Shown here one piece after another: positions 10,423 to 18,522 of a stretch of DNA of 64,000 bases (its first letter is position 1; each line of letters begins with the position of its first letter). The notes beneath the pieces are model-generated. The model was not told the DNA's origin. It worked only from the letters and a program-made list of their open reading frames with translations, and ran no database searches. The stretch spans positions 5,447,501 through 5,511,500 of the forward strand of contig NZ_CP060295.1 in NCBI RefSeq assembly GCF_014302995.1. Direction: 5' to 3'. The translations under genes were made by a program, and so were the position numbers. This stretch comes from Variovorax sp. PAMC26660 (GTDB taxonomy: Bacteria; Pseudomonadota; Gammaproteobacteria; Burkholderiales; Burkholderiaceae_C).

Positions 10423-11163
10423 ATGCCTTCCGCACCTTCATCCGCCTGTCTCGGCCTGCTGTTGTCAGCAGGTCTTCTTTTCTTCATGGCGGTGGCCGTT
10501 GCCAACCCCGCATCACCGCCGGACACCAACGCCAGCGGCGTCTTCCTCAACGAAGCCGGCGACGTGCTGACCGCGCGGCATGCCGTGTCGGACTGCCGCT
10601 CGCTCTTTGCCATCAAGGGCGCGCAGGTGGCGCAGGCCACGGTGATCGCGGCCAGCCCTGAGCTTGACCTCGCGGTGTTGCGCACCACGCTCAAGCCCTA
10701 CCTGAGCGCGACGCTCGCGCGCAGCGATGCCGCGTCCGGCCACAGCGTCGGCGTGTTCGCCGAAGCCTATGCCGTGCTGCAGCGCCTGCCGGACCGCGCT
10801 GCCTTGCTCAGCAACGCGATGACGGTGCCCGGCGCCGAAGGCCTGCAACTGCTGTCGGGCGTGCAGCCGGGCGCGAGCGGCAGCGCGGTGCTGGGCGCCG
10901 ACGGCCTGCTGCTCGGCGTGGTGGTGGAGCGCGTGGCCGCTGCGCCGCATGCCTCGGGCATGACCACCCTGAGCCGTGCGGCCTCGGCCGCCGGCGTGAA
11001 GGGCGGCGCGACCCAGGTGCGCGCAGTGCCTGCGTCGCAGGTGCGGCAGTTCCTGAACAGTCACGGCATCGCCTTCGCGGAAAGCGACAGTCCCCAGCTG
11101 AGCCCGATGCAATCGCCGGCCGCCAGGGCGTCGACCCTGTCGGTCGGTGTGCTCTGCGGCTGA
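10423..11163 (+). CDS. Trypsin-like (S1 fold) exported serine protease
   Basis: Small periplasmic or secreted serine protease of the trypsin/DegP fold without a PDZ domain, about 246 residues. The catalytic triad can be read directly: His in TARHAV, Asp in ELDLAVL and Ser in GASGSAV. The N-terminus is a signal peptide (hydrophobic run GLLLSAGLLFFMAVAVA). I chose the ATG at 10423 because it puts the signal peptide at the very start; a GTG at 10375 is in frame but adds 16 residues that look like read-through. It lies 100 bp after the giant exoprotein and 26 bp before the TonB-C-like gene, on the same strand, so co-expression is likely. A role in maturation or quality control of the exoprotein is an inference from position only. 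Confidence 0.75.
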   Translation: MPSAPSSACLGLLLSAGLLFFMAVAVANPASPPDTNASGVFLNEAGDVLTARHAVSDCRSLFAIKGAQVAQATVIAASPELDLAVLRTTLKPYLSATLARSDAASGHSVGVFAEAYAVLQRLPDRAALLSNAMTVPGAEGLQLLSGVQPGASGSAVLGADGLLLGVVVERVAAAPHASGMTTLSRAASAAGVKGGATQVRAVPASQVRQFLNSHGIAFAESDSPQLSPMQSPAARASTLSVGVLCG

Positions 11164-11189
11164 CCAAATTTCATTTTTTCGAAAGACCC

Positions 11190-11654
11190 ATGAACGCTTC
11201 TCCCACAACGCGGCCTCGCTGGGGCCGCCTGCGTCTCGCATTGGGCTGGCTCGGCCTGGGCCTTGCGAGCGCCACCGTGCCCATCGCCGCGCCGGCGCAG
11301 ACACAGCAGCAGGTGCCGCAGCACTGGGTCAGTTACGCCAACCTCGCGGGCAACCAGTTGCAGTCTTCGCTGAGCGACCCGGCCAACGAAACCGTGGTGC
11401 GGCTGCATGCCTGGATGCAGGAGCGCATGCTGAAGGAAGGCCAGCCCGTGCCGCCCGCGCCGGTGGTGGTGCGCGTGTGGGTCGCTGCCAACGGCAAGGT
11501 CGAGCGCGTGGCCTTCGATTCGCTGGGCAATGCGCAGGCCGACGCCGACCTGCGCGCATTGCTCACCGCGCAGCCACTGGCCGAAGCACCGCCGCGAGAC
11601 ATGCGCCAGCCGATGGTGTTGCAGCTCACGCTGAGCTTCGTCACCAACACCTGA
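11190..11654 (+). CDS. Exported TonB C-terminal-like protein
   Basis: A 154-residue exported protein with an N-terminal signal peptide (hydrophobic GLGLASATVPIAAPAQ, cleavage probably near AQT) and one globular domain. That domain resembles the C-terminal domain of TonB/TolA: a VVVRVWVAANGKVERV strand pattern followed by a late strand after PPRDMRQP. The PP-x-DM-x-QP segment recurs in the C-terminal half of the STN protein at 24531..25283, so the two share this domain. It has no transmembrane anchor beyond the signal and no Pro-rich spacer, so it is not a classical TonB. It sits between two protease genes, 12 nt before the DegQ-type start. Its job is unknown; partnership with the haemagglutinin or with FecR-type signalling is inferred from context. 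Confidence 0.6.
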   Translation: MNASPTTRPRWGRLRLALGWLGLGLASATVPIAAPAQTQQQVPQHWVSYANLAGNQLQSSLSDPANETVVRLHAWMQERMLKEGQPVPPAPVVVRVWVAANGKVERVAFDSLGNAQADADLRALLTAQPLAEAPPRDMRQPMVLQLTLSFVTNT

Positions 11655-11666
11655 ACGGGGCCGCGC

Positions 11667-13064
11667 ATGAGGATGTCGCGCGCCGATGGCTGGCGCCGCA
11701 CCGGCGTGGCGGCAGCGATGGCTTTCGCCTGCCTGGCCCCGAGCCTGCCGCTGCAGGCCGCAATGCCATGGCCGGCTTCCGGTCTTGCGCAACTGGTCAA
11801 GACCTACGGCCCGGCCGTGGTGCACATCGGCGTGGAGCGGCCCTCGGTGCCGGTGCGCCGCTACAGCGACCGTTGGCTGGTGCCCGCGCCGGGCACGCTG
11901 CCGCAGCAGGGCGGCATGGACGAAAGCAGCCTGGGCACCGGCTTCATCGTGAGCGCCGACGGCCTCATCCTGACCAACGCGCATGTGGTGGCGCGCGGCA
12001 CGCAGATCAACGTCAAGCTGCCCGACCGGCGCGAGTTCAAGGCGCGCCTGATCGGGCTCGATGCGGTGGCCGACGTGGCGCTGCTCAAGATCGACGCGAG
12101 CGGCCTGCCGACCGTTCGCATCGGCGAGCTGTCGAGCGTCGAGCCCGGCGACGGCGTGGTGGCCATCGGCTCGCCCTACGGCTTCGGCAACTCGGTCACG
12201 GCCGGCATCGTCAGTGCCAAGGGGCGGCTGCTGCCGGGCGCCGAATACATGCAGTTCCTGCAGACCGACGTGCCGATCAACCCCGGCAACTCGGGCGGGC
12301 CGCTGTTCAACCTGCGCGGCGAAGTCATCGGCATCAACTCGCGCATCTACAGCCGCAGCGGCGGCTACCAGGGCCTGTCCTTCGCCATTCCCATTGACGC
12401 GGCCATGCGCATCAAGGACCAGTTGCTGTCGAGTGGCACCGTCACGCGCGGGCGCATCGGCGTGTCGGTGCAGGAGGTGGGGCAGGCGCTGGCCGACACC
12501 TTTCGCCTGCCGCGCCCGGCCGGCGCGCTGGTGAACTATGTGGAGCCGCGCGGCGCGGCCGACAGGGGCGGGCTCAAGTCAGGCGACGTGATCCAGTCGG
12601 TGCAAGGCCGCGAAGTGGTGCAGGCGGCGGATGCGCTGGGCTTCATCGCCGACCAGACGCCGGGCGAGACCATCCGCCTGATGGTGTGGCGCGAGCGCGC
12701 GGAGCAGGTGCTCGAAGTGAGGGTGGAAGGCTTCGACACGCCGCGCCTGCAGGCCGATGCAGCCGATGCGCCTTCGGCACCCTCGCGGCTCGGTTTCGCG
12801 GTGCGGCCACTCGCGCCCGCCGAGCGGCAGTTTCTGCGCTTGGAGGGCGGGCTGCTGGTGCAGCGCGTCAACGCGGCCGCTTCGCGCGCGGGCGTGCAGC
12901 CGGGCGACCTGATCATCGCGCTCAACGGCCAGCCCATCGACAGCGCCGAGGCGCTGGTGCAGGAGCTGGACGTGGCGGACGGCTCCGCGGCCTTGCTGGT
13001 GCAGCGCGGGGGCACGCGCATCTTCGTGCCGATCTGCGCGCGGGCGGGCATGTCGCGTTGCTGA
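11667..13064 (+). CDS. DegQ/HtrA-type periplasmic serine protease with two PDZ domains
   Basis: Periplasmic protease/chaperone of the S1C (HtrA) family, 465 residues. A signal peptide covers roughly residues 10-32. The protease domain spans about 86-270, with His106 (TNAHVV), Asp136 (ADVALLKI) and Ser209 (GNSGGPL) forming the expected triad, so it should be active. PDZ1 is about 273-355 and PDZ2 about 375-460. It is the last of three tightly spaced genes behind the giant exoprotein. In other bacteria DegP-family proteins assist secretion of filamentous haemagglutinin, so a dedicated quality-control role here is plausible but not shown. Unlike housekeeping DegP it lacks a long Q-linker insertion in the first 80 residues. 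It could instead be the general DegQ of this organism. Confidence 0.88.
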   Translation: MRMSRADGWRRTGVAAAMAFACLAPSLPLQAAMPWPASGLAQLVKTYGPAVVHIGVERPSVPVRRYSDRWLVPAPGTLPQQGGMDESSLGTGFIVSADGLILTNAHVVARGTQINVKLPDRREFKARLIGLDAVADVALLKIDASGLPTVRIGELSSVEPGDGVVAIGSPYGFGNSVTAGIVSAKGRLLPGAEYMQFLQTDVPINPGNSGGPLFNLRGEVIGINSRIYSRSGGYQGLSFAIPIDAAMRIKDQLLSSGTVTRGRIGVSVQEVGQALADTFRLPRPAGALVNYVEPRGAADRGGLKSGDVIQSVQGREVVQAADALGFIADQTPGETIRLMVWRERAEQVLEVRVEGFDTPRLQADAADAPSAPSRLGFAVRPLAPAERQFLRLEGGLLVQRVNAAASRAGVQPGDLIIALNGQPIDSAEALVQELDVADGSAALLVQRGGTRIFVPICARAGMSRC

Positions 13065-13203
13065 AGGCGGGGTAAGAAGAGGGTGGGGCAGCGTGTGGGA
13101 GAAACGGCCGTGTTGCAGGTTCAATGGCGGTCGCGGGCATCCGCGTGGAAGAACGAGGCGAAACTAGGCGCCGTTCACCCGATTCCTTTTCCCGGAGCCC
13201 ACC

Positions 13204-14058
13204 TTGTCATCCAACAAAGTCTTCCGCATTGCCCTGTCGGCATCCGCGGCTGCCATTGGAAGCCTCGCGGCGTACTGGACCCTCCTGGCCACGCGCCAGG
13301 GAGACATCCTGTTCAACGCGCGAAAGCTGCCTGTCGTTCATCTGTCCGACGACTTCTCGACCTATTCCCATATCGTGCCCGGCGGCATGGTCCGTGGGTA
13401 CGTCTACCACCCCGATGGCGAAGCCGCGCTGCAAGACCTGTTCATCTACTTCGCGGGCCGCAGCGAAGACGTGCGCGCCACTGCGCAGATGCTGCACTGG
13501 CTTCCGCAGGGCTTCGGGTTCGCCGCGATCAACTACCGGGGCGTGGCCGATTCGCAGGGGCATCCTTCGGAGATCGCGTCCGTCGAAGACGCGGTCCAGT
13601 TCGCCAACCACCTGCGCCGGGCCTTCCCGCATGCGCGCCTGCATGTCGTCGGCCGCAGCCTGGGAACCGGCGTGGCCATCCAGCTGGTGGCGCAGCAGAA
13701 CTTCGCGAGCCTGCAACTGGTCACGCCCTACGACACCTTGCTGGAGGTGGCGAAGCGGCGCTTTCCGCTCGTGCCGTTGTCGCTGTTGCTGCGGCATCGC
13801 TTCGACTCGCTCGCGCACAGCGCGGAAGTCGCGGCAACCACCCAGGTGCTGCTGGCCGCACAAGACGATGTCGTGCCGCACGAACGCTCCGAAAAACTCA
13901 TTGCCGCGTGGCCGACGCCCGTCAGCGTGCAGACGATTCCCGATTCGGACCACTACAACATCATGGAGCTCGAAGCGACCTGGCTTCATCTGATCGACTT
14001 TGCGTTGACGGCGATTCTTCCGGAGCCTGTGGCTGCTGCGCTCGAAGCCGCTGCGTAA
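13204..14058 (+). CDS. Membrane-anchored alpha/beta hydrolase
   Basis: Alpha/beta-hydrolase-fold enzyme of 284 residues with one N-terminal hydrophobic anchor (residues 7-28). The nucleophile elbow is GRSLGTG. The acid is probably in the AAQDDVVPHERSE segment and the histidine in SDHYNI, which is the layout of the ABHD/YfhR-like lysophospholipase or thioesterase group. The start is TTG at 13204, supported by a GGAG ribosome-binding site at 13194-13197, six bases upstream; no ATG in this frame gives the anchor. It stands alone on the plus strand after the protease operon and converges on the propeller lipoprotein, with a hairpin between. The substrate cannot be told from sequence. Confidence 0.8.
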   Translation: MSSNKVFRIALSASAAAIGSLAAYWTLLATRQGDILFNARKLPVVHLSDDFSTYSHIVPGGMVRGYVYHPDGEAALQDLFIYFAGRSEDVRATAQMLHWLPQGFGFAAINYRGVADSQGHPSEIASVEDAVQFANHLRRAFPHARLHVVGRSLGTGVAIQLVAQQNFASLQLVTPYDTLLEVAKRRFPLVPLSLLLRHRFDSLAHSAEVAATTQVLLAAQDDVVPHERSEKLIAAWPTPVSVQTIPDSDHYNIMELEATWLHLIDFALTAILPEPVAAALEAAA

Positions 14059-14064
14059 TGGCAC

Positions 14065-14088
14065 TGGCCTGACCTGGACCTCAGGCCA
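14065..14088. terminator. Candidate bidirectional terminator hairpin between convergent genes
   Basis: The arms TGGCCTGA (14065-14072) and TCAGGCCA (14081-14088) are perfect 8-bp inverted repeats around an 8-nt loop. The site lies exactly between the convergent stops of the hydrolase and the propeller lipoprotein. There is no clear T-run, so it may end transcription weakly or only stabilise the 3' ends. Confidence 0.45.
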
Positions 14089-14094
14089 ACAGGA

Positions 14095-16113
14095 TCACCT
14101 TGAAAGCGCAATGCTCCTCGGGAAGAGCCCCGCCGCCGCCGTCGGCGGGGCCATCGGACTCAGGGCGCCCGTGGCGGCATCGATGGTGTAAGCCGACACG
14201 GTGTTGGAACCGACATTCGCCAAATAGGCAAACCGGCCCGAGGGGTCCACGGTGACGGCGTACGGGCGGTTCCCTGTCGGCACCGTCAGCCCGGCCATCG
14301 GGCTCAGCCTGCCCGTGGCGGCATCGATGGTGTAGGTCGACACGGTGTCGGAATTCCAATTCGCCACATAGGCAAATCGGCCCGTGGGGTCTACGGCGAC
14401 GGCGGAAGGGAGACGCCCTGTCGCCACCGTCGGCTCGGCCACGGGGCTCAGGGCGCCCGTGGCGGCATCGATGGTGTAGGTCGACACGGTGTCGGAATCG
14501 GCATTCGCCACATAGACAAACCGGCCCGTGGGTTCCACGGTGACGGTGTACGGGCTCCCGCCTGTCGGCACCGTCGACACGGCCATCGGGCTCAGCGCGC
14601 CCGTGGCGGTATCGATGGTGTAGGCCGACACGGTGCGGGAACCTGCATTCGCCACATAGGCAAACCGGCCCGTGGGTTCCACGGTGACGACGTACGGGCT
14701 CCCGCCTGTCGGCACCGTCGGCACGGCCATCGGGCTCAGGGCGCCCGTGATGGCATCGATGGCATAGGCCGACACGGTGTTGGAGTTGAGATTCGCCACA
14801 TAGGCAAACCGGCCCGTGGGGTCCACGGTGACGGAGATCGGGGAGATCCCTGTCGGCACCGCCGGCCCGGCTATCAGGCTCAGGGCGCCCGTGGCGGAAT
14901 CGATGGTGTAGGCCGACACGGTGTTGGAGTTGATGTTCGCCACGTAGGCAAATCGGCTCGTGGGGTCCACGGTGAGGGCGTACGGTTGGCCCGGTGCCGG
15001 CACCGTCGGCGGGACCATCGCGCTCAGGGCTCCCGTGGTGGCATCGACGGTGTAGGCCGACACGGTGTCGGAGGCCTGATTTGCCACATATGCGAAGCGC
15101 GCCGACGGTGCCGAACTCACGCAACTTACTCCTACTGACGTCACAGCCGCCGATACCACCGTCCCACGGCCATTGCTGACGGTGCAGACCTGGTTCAGGA
15201 ACTGAGGTTGGGTTTTCACGGTCACCGCATAACCTGCTGCGCTGGCCACTGGCGTGGTGAAGCTGAAAGTGCCGTTGACCGAATAGGACAAGGCAAGGTC
15301 ATCGCCCGCGTTGTTCTGCAGCACCAGGCCGCGCCCCCTCAATCCGCTGATCGTGCCGCTGATGGTGTAGCTGTTGGTTGCGCAGATGACCTGGACTGTT
15401 TTGACATCGGCATCGCCCACCGTGGCGCTGGCATTGTTGACGGTGCAGGTTTGCGAAGGCGCCGTGGGCTGTGTCTTCACCGTCACCGCGTAGCCGGCTG
15501 CGCTGGCGACGGGCGCGGTGAACTCAAATGCGCCATCGGCAGCAACGGACTGGTCATCGCCCGCGTTGTTCTGCAAGACGAGTCCGCCACCCTGCAGGCC
15601 CGTGACGGCACCACCGACCTTGTAGCTGTTGACCGAACACACCACGGCGACATCGGCAATCGCCACGTCCACCACGGTGCCGCTGCCGTTGTTGACGGTG
15701 CAGGTCTGGGCGGAATTCGTCGGCTGGGCCTTCACCGTCACTGCATACCTTGCGCCGCTGGCCACGGGAACAGCGAAGCGGACAACGCCGTCGGCTGCGA
15801 CTGGCAAGTCGTCGCCCGCATTGTTCTGCAGCACCAGTCCGCTGCCCTGCAGTCCCGCGACAGTGCCACTGACAGGGTAGGTGGCGCCGGGAGGCGGTGG
15901 CGGTGTCACCGGCGGCGTGACCGGCAGGAACGGGAGGCCGCCACTGCCACTGCCGCTGCCACTGCCACCGCAGCCCGCGAGCACGCCGCCCACAAGGACG
16001 AACAGAGCCATCAGGGCCGCTCTCGCGATCGCGTTGCGCAAGAAGGTACAGGCATTGCCCAACACGGAAAACAGCGCACGGGCGTGGCTGGATGAAAGCA
16101 AGAGCGTGGGCAT
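14095..16113 (-). CDS. Seven-bladed beta-propeller lipoprotein with three N-terminal repeat domains
   Basis: Predicted cell-envelope lipoprotein (lipobox VLAGC). After the lipid cysteine comes a Gly/Ser linker and a Pro-rich linker. Then follow three ~85-residue immunoglobulin-like repeats, each with a GLVLQNNAGDD signature and a C-V-N-N pair of cysteine motifs. Last come seven near-identical 48-residue units (consensus RFAYVANxxSxTVSAYTID) forming a lactonase/YncE-type propeller. The start is uncertain: ATG at 16113 gives a long signal region, a TTG at 16200 and an ATG at 16011 are in frame, and none has a good ribosome-binding site. It lies alone on the minus strand. Enzymatic lactonase activity is not implied; such propellers often bind surface ligands. 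A perfect palindrome sits at 16172..16189, upstream of the chosen start. Confidence 0.8.
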   Translation of the reverse strand: MPTLLLSSSHARALFSVLGNACTFLRNAIARAALMALFVLVGGVLAGCGGSGSGSGSGGLPFLPVTPPVTPPPPPGATYPVSGTVAGLQGSGLVLQNNAGDDLPVAADGVVRFAVPVASGARYAVTVKAQPTNSAQTCTVNNGSGTVVDVAIADVAVVCSVNSYKVGGAVTGLQGGGLVLQNNAGDDQSVAADGAFEFTAPVASAAGYAVTVKTQPTAPSQTCTVNNASATVGDADVKTVQVICATNSYTISGTISGLRGRGLVLQNNAGDDLALSYSVNGTFSFTTPVASAAGYAVTVKTQPQFLNQVCTVSNGRGTVVSAAVTSVGVSCVSSAPSARFAYVANQASDTVSAYTVDATTGALSAMVPPTVPAPGQPYALTVDPTSRFAYVANINSNTVSAYTIDSATGALSLIAGPAVPTGISPISVTVDPTGRFAYVANLNSNTVSAYAIDAITGALSPMAVPTVPTGGSPYVVTVEPTGRFAYVANAGSRTVSAYTIDTATGALSPMAVSTVPTGGSPYTVTVEPTGRFVYVANADSDTVSTYTIDAATGALSPVAEPTVATGRLPSAVAVDPTGRFAYVANWNSDTVSTYTIDAATGRLSPMAGLTVPTGNRPYAVTVDPSGRFAYLANVGSNTVSAYTIDAATGALSPMAPPTAAAGLFPRSIALSR
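14098..15099 (-). repeat. Seven tandem 144-bp coding repeats (propeller blades)
   Basis: Seven consecutive 48-codon units occupy the 3' half of the lipoprotein gene, and the last is cut short by the stop. The middle units are nearly identical in protein and DNA, for example the recurring ATGGTGTAGG-CCGACACGGTG pattern on the plus strand. Such DNA repeats can gain or lose units by slippage or unequal recombination, but seven is the number expected for a closed propeller. Confidence 0.85.
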
Positions 16114-16171
16114 GGAGCAGCCTGTGGAACCGAGTGAGGCCGCGATCCTAGGCAGTCTGCCTGCGCTGCGC

Positions 16172-16189
16172 ATTGGACTAAAGTCCAAT
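16172..16189. promoter_or_regulatory. Perfect palindrome ATTGGACTAAAGTCCAAT upstream of the propeller lipoprotein
   Basis: Two 8-bp arms separated by AA form a perfect inverted repeat 59 bp upstream of the chosen lipoprotein start at 16113. Size and symmetry fit a dimeric regulator site, for example of a LuxR/NarL-type response regulator. The regulator is not identified. If translation starts at the TTG at 16200 the site would be inside the gene, which argues for the later start. Confidence 0.4.
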
Positions 16190-16248
16190 GACAAGTGCAA
16201 TGACAGGTGCGGTGAATTGCACCCATCGTCGAGATCTGTCAGTTGCGC

Positions 16249-16821
16249 TCAGGTCCCTGCACGCAGCCGCCTGAGCCAGCGCGTTCCGGCATCGAAACCC
16301 CGGCACGCCCCGGCGGCGATCAGGCCCGTGGTGGCCAGCATCGCCGCCGTGTGAACGCCGACAGCCGCGAGCGCCAGCATCAGCGAGCCCGATGCGGTGA
16401 TCTCCCGTGCCGATGCGTCTCCCATGCACAGCGGGACCAGCGCCGGCACCAGCATCAGCCCGGCGCCGTGCGCGGTGGCCGTCATGAAGGACCACAGCGC
16501 CAGCCCGGCATGTCCCGCCGGTGCGCGCACATGCCGCGCCGTGCGTCCCCACAGGTGAACCATCGCCGCAACGACGAACAGCCCGCCCGCCAGCGCCTGT
16601 AGCACAAGCCGGTCCATCGACAGGCCGTAGGCCACGGCGCCGGCCACCAGCGCAACCGATGTGGCATGCCCGATCGCGATAGGCAGCAGGGCACGCAGCG
16701 CCTGCGCCCGGTCGTGCGAGCGCAGGCCCCAGGCGGCGGCGAACATCCAGCCGGTGGCGGGGTTCAGTCCGTGCAGGGCACCGACCCCTGCGATCACCAG
16801 CCAGGGCCAAAGGCTTGCCAT
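16249..16821 (-). CDS. Multi-pass inner-membrane protein, possibly metal-transporter-like
   Basis: A 190-residue integral membrane protein with about six hydrophobic segments. Conserved-looking polar motifs inside the membrane spans, LHGLNPATGW, IAIGHATSV and TAHGAGLML, carry histidines. They resemble the HGxxP/GH motifs of the UreH/NiCoT-like metal permease superfamily and of sulfite-exporter relatives. That assignment is tentative. It is the last gene of a leftward run, 31 bp after the DUF899 gene, so it is probably co-transcribed with it. No signal peptide apart from the first span. Confidence 0.6.
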   Translation of the reverse strand: MASLWPWLVIAGVGALHGLNPATGWMFAAAWGLRSHDRAQALRALLPIAIGHATSVALVAGAVAYGLSMDRLVLQALAGGLFVVAAMVHLWGRTARHVRAPAGHAGLALWSFMTATAHGAGLMLVPALVPLCMGDASAREITASGSLMLALAAVGVHTAAMLATTGLIAAGACRGFDAGTRWLRRLRAGT

Positions 16822-16852
16822 GACATTCCCGCGCGTTCAGGCCGCACGCCGT

Positions 16853-17644
16853 TCAGGTGGAGGCGTGACAGCACGAACCGGCCTCGGGCTTCGCGATGGG
16901 GGCCGGTTCATAGCGGTCGTGGTGCCGCACCCAATCCATGGCGTAGACGGGGTTGGGTTCGTCGCGGCCCTTCGGCGTGAGGTCGATCAGGCTGTACGTG
17001 CCCATCATCACTTCCACGCCGCGTTCGTAGGTCGAGTAGGTGTGGAAGACCTCGCCCGCGTCGTCCTTGTAGAACACGCTGATGCCGGGTGCTTCCTGCG
17101 CAGGGAAGGGCCGCACGCTGTAGTTGTAGAGGACCTCGCCCTTGCCCTCGGCCCACTCCTGCGGCTTGAAGCTGACGCCGAAGTCGTAGTTGAAGTCGCT
17201 GTCATGCGCCGACACCCACTTGAACTGCCAGCCCATGCGTTGGCGAAAGCGCTCGATCTCGGCCAGCGGCGCGCGCGAGACGACCCGCAGCGTGATGTCG
17301 CGGTGCGCCAGGTGCACGTTCATGCCTTCGATGTGGTCGGACATGAAGGAACAGCTCGGGCACCCTTGTTCCCACTCCGGGCCGAGCATGAAGTGCTGCA
17401 CCAGCAACTGGCGGCGGCCCTCGAAGAGCTCGGCCAGCGAGCGCCGACCCTCGGGCGTGTCGAAGCTGTAGTTCTTCTCGACGCGCGTCCATGGCAAGGC
17501 ACGGCGCTCGCGGGCGATCTGGTCGCGCAAATGCGTCAGTTCCTTTTCGCGCGCCAGCAGTGCTTTGCGCTGGGCAAGCCACCGGTCCTTCGACACGACG
17601 GGGTGGTTCTTCACTGTGCTTGTTTCGGCAATGGCTGTGTTCAT
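16853..17644 (-). CDS. DUF899 thioredoxin-like protein
   Basis: A 263-residue protein of the DUF899 family (thioredoxin-fold, COG4312-like predicted dithiol-disulfide oxidoreductases). The active-site-like motif CPSCSF lies after the HFMLGPEWEQG segment, and the family-typical GWQFKWVSAHDSDFNYDFG follows. The C-terminus carries a Cys-Cys-His cluster (GSCCH), a possible metal site. I chose ATG at 17644 because AAGGAGCC lies just upstream; an ATG at 17686 is in frame but has no such site. No signal peptide, so it is cytoplasmic. It is part of the leftward kinase-HTH-propeller-DUF899-membrane protein run. The substrate is unknown. Confidence 0.85.
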   Translation of the reverse strand: MNTAIAETSTVKNHPVVSKDRWLAQRKALLAREKELTHLRDQIARERRALPWTRVEKNYSFDTPEGRRSLAELFEGRRQLLVQHFMLGPEWEQGCPSCSFMSDHIEGMNVHLAHRDITLRVVSRAPLAEIERFRQRMGWQFKWVSAHDSDFNYDFGVSFKPQEWAEGKGEVLYNYSVRPFPAQEAPGISVFYKDDAGEVFHTYSTYERGVEVMMGTYSLIDLTPKGRDEPNPVYAMDWVRHHDRYEPAPIAKPEAGSCCHAST

Positions 17645-17729
17645 GAGTGGCTCCTTGGCCCGACGGGCCGTTCGAGGGTCGTTCATGCGCGGCTCCGCCT
17701 GCCTGGCGGCCGGCGCGCTCGTCTTCGGT

Positions 17730-17742
17730 CGGTTGAACCGAA
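17730..17742. promoter_or_regulatory. Short inverted repeat TCGGTTGAACCGA upstream of the DUF899 gene
   Basis: Perfect 6-bp arms around one base, in the 147-bp gap between the propeller gene and the DUF899 gene. It may be an internal operator for the last two genes of the run, but a repeat of this length can occur by chance. Confidence 0.2.
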
Positions 17743-17791
17743 AGGGGGTTGTCAGCGCGGGTGCGTTGTCACCTTGCGCGCCGGGTGGGGA

Positions 17792-18475
17792 TCAGGCCCT
17801 GGTGGCTTTCGGGCGCCGCACGGCGCGGACTTTTCCGCTGCCTCCGCCGCCGCAGTAGAAGAGGCCGGCGCCATCGGACTCCAGCCCGCTGACACCGATG
17901 CCGTGCGGCATTTCCAGCCGCTCCAGTACCGCGCCGCTCTTCGGGTCGATGCGGCGGATGTCGCTTTCCTCGGCCTCCCAGGTGCCGTGCCACAGCTCGC
18001 CGTCAACCCAGGTCACGCCGGTGACGAAGCGGTTGGACTCGATGGTGCGCAAGACCGCGCCGGTCGCCGGATCGATCTGGTGGATCTTGCGGTCGCGGTA
18101 CTGCCCTACCCACAGGCTGCCTTCGGCCCAGGTGAGCCCCGAATCGGCCCCGTGGCCGGGCGCGGGAATCGATGCGAGCACGTGGCCGGTGACCGGATCG
18201 ATCTTGTCGATGCGCTGCTCGGCGATCTGGTACAGGTGCGTGCCGTCGAACGCGGTGCCGGCGTCGGCCGCACGGTCCAGCGTGCGCGTGGTCTCGCCGC
18301 TTTCAGGGTCGAAGGCGATCAGGTGGGCGCCGACGGCAGCCCAGACGCGCTGGCCGTCGTGGGTCACGCCGCCCACGTTGTCGGCGCCGGCGAAAGGGCC
18401 GTATTCGCGCACGATCTCGGCCGCTTGCACGGTGGCCTGAAAACTGTTCTTGCTGCCTGTCTTGCTGCTCGTCAT
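17792..18475 (-). CDS. Beta-propeller protein, glutaminyl-cyclotransferase/Vgb-like
   Basis: A 227-residue cytoplasmic propeller protein without a signal peptide. Repeating strands such as IDKIDPVTGHVL, IHQIDPATGAVL and IRRIDPKSGAVL are spaced about 45 residues apart. This is the pattern of glutamine cyclotransferase-like and streptogramin-lyase-like propellers. The ATG at 18475 is chosen because AAGGAGCC lies just upstream, the same ribosome-binding sequence as the DUF899 gene; an upstream ATG at 18520 lacks one. It lies 47 bp after the HTH regulator and upstream of the DUF899 gene. Catalytic activity is not assured. Confidence 0.75.
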   Translation of the reverse strand: MTSSKTGSKNSFQATVQAAEIVREYGPFAGADNVGGVTHDGQRVWAAVGAHLIAFDPESGETTRTLDRAADAGTAFDGTHLYQIAEQRIDKIDPVTGHVLASIPAPGHGADSGLTWAEGSLWVGQYRDRKIHQIDPATGAVLRTIESNRFVTGVTWVDGELWHGTWEAEESDIRRIDPKSGAVLERLEMPHGIGVSGLESDGAGLFYCGGGGSGKVRAVRRPKATRA

Positions 18476-18522
18476 CGTCGGCTCCTTGTGGTGCGCCTCG
18501 GATCGGCGCCTTGGGGACAACT

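Noticed and set aside
14081..15124. 347-residue repetitive minus-strand frame (HRVGLHHRCRHGRPEPDG repeats)
   Set aside because: It is a shifted frame of the propeller-blade repeats; its regularity comes from the 144-bp DNA repeat.
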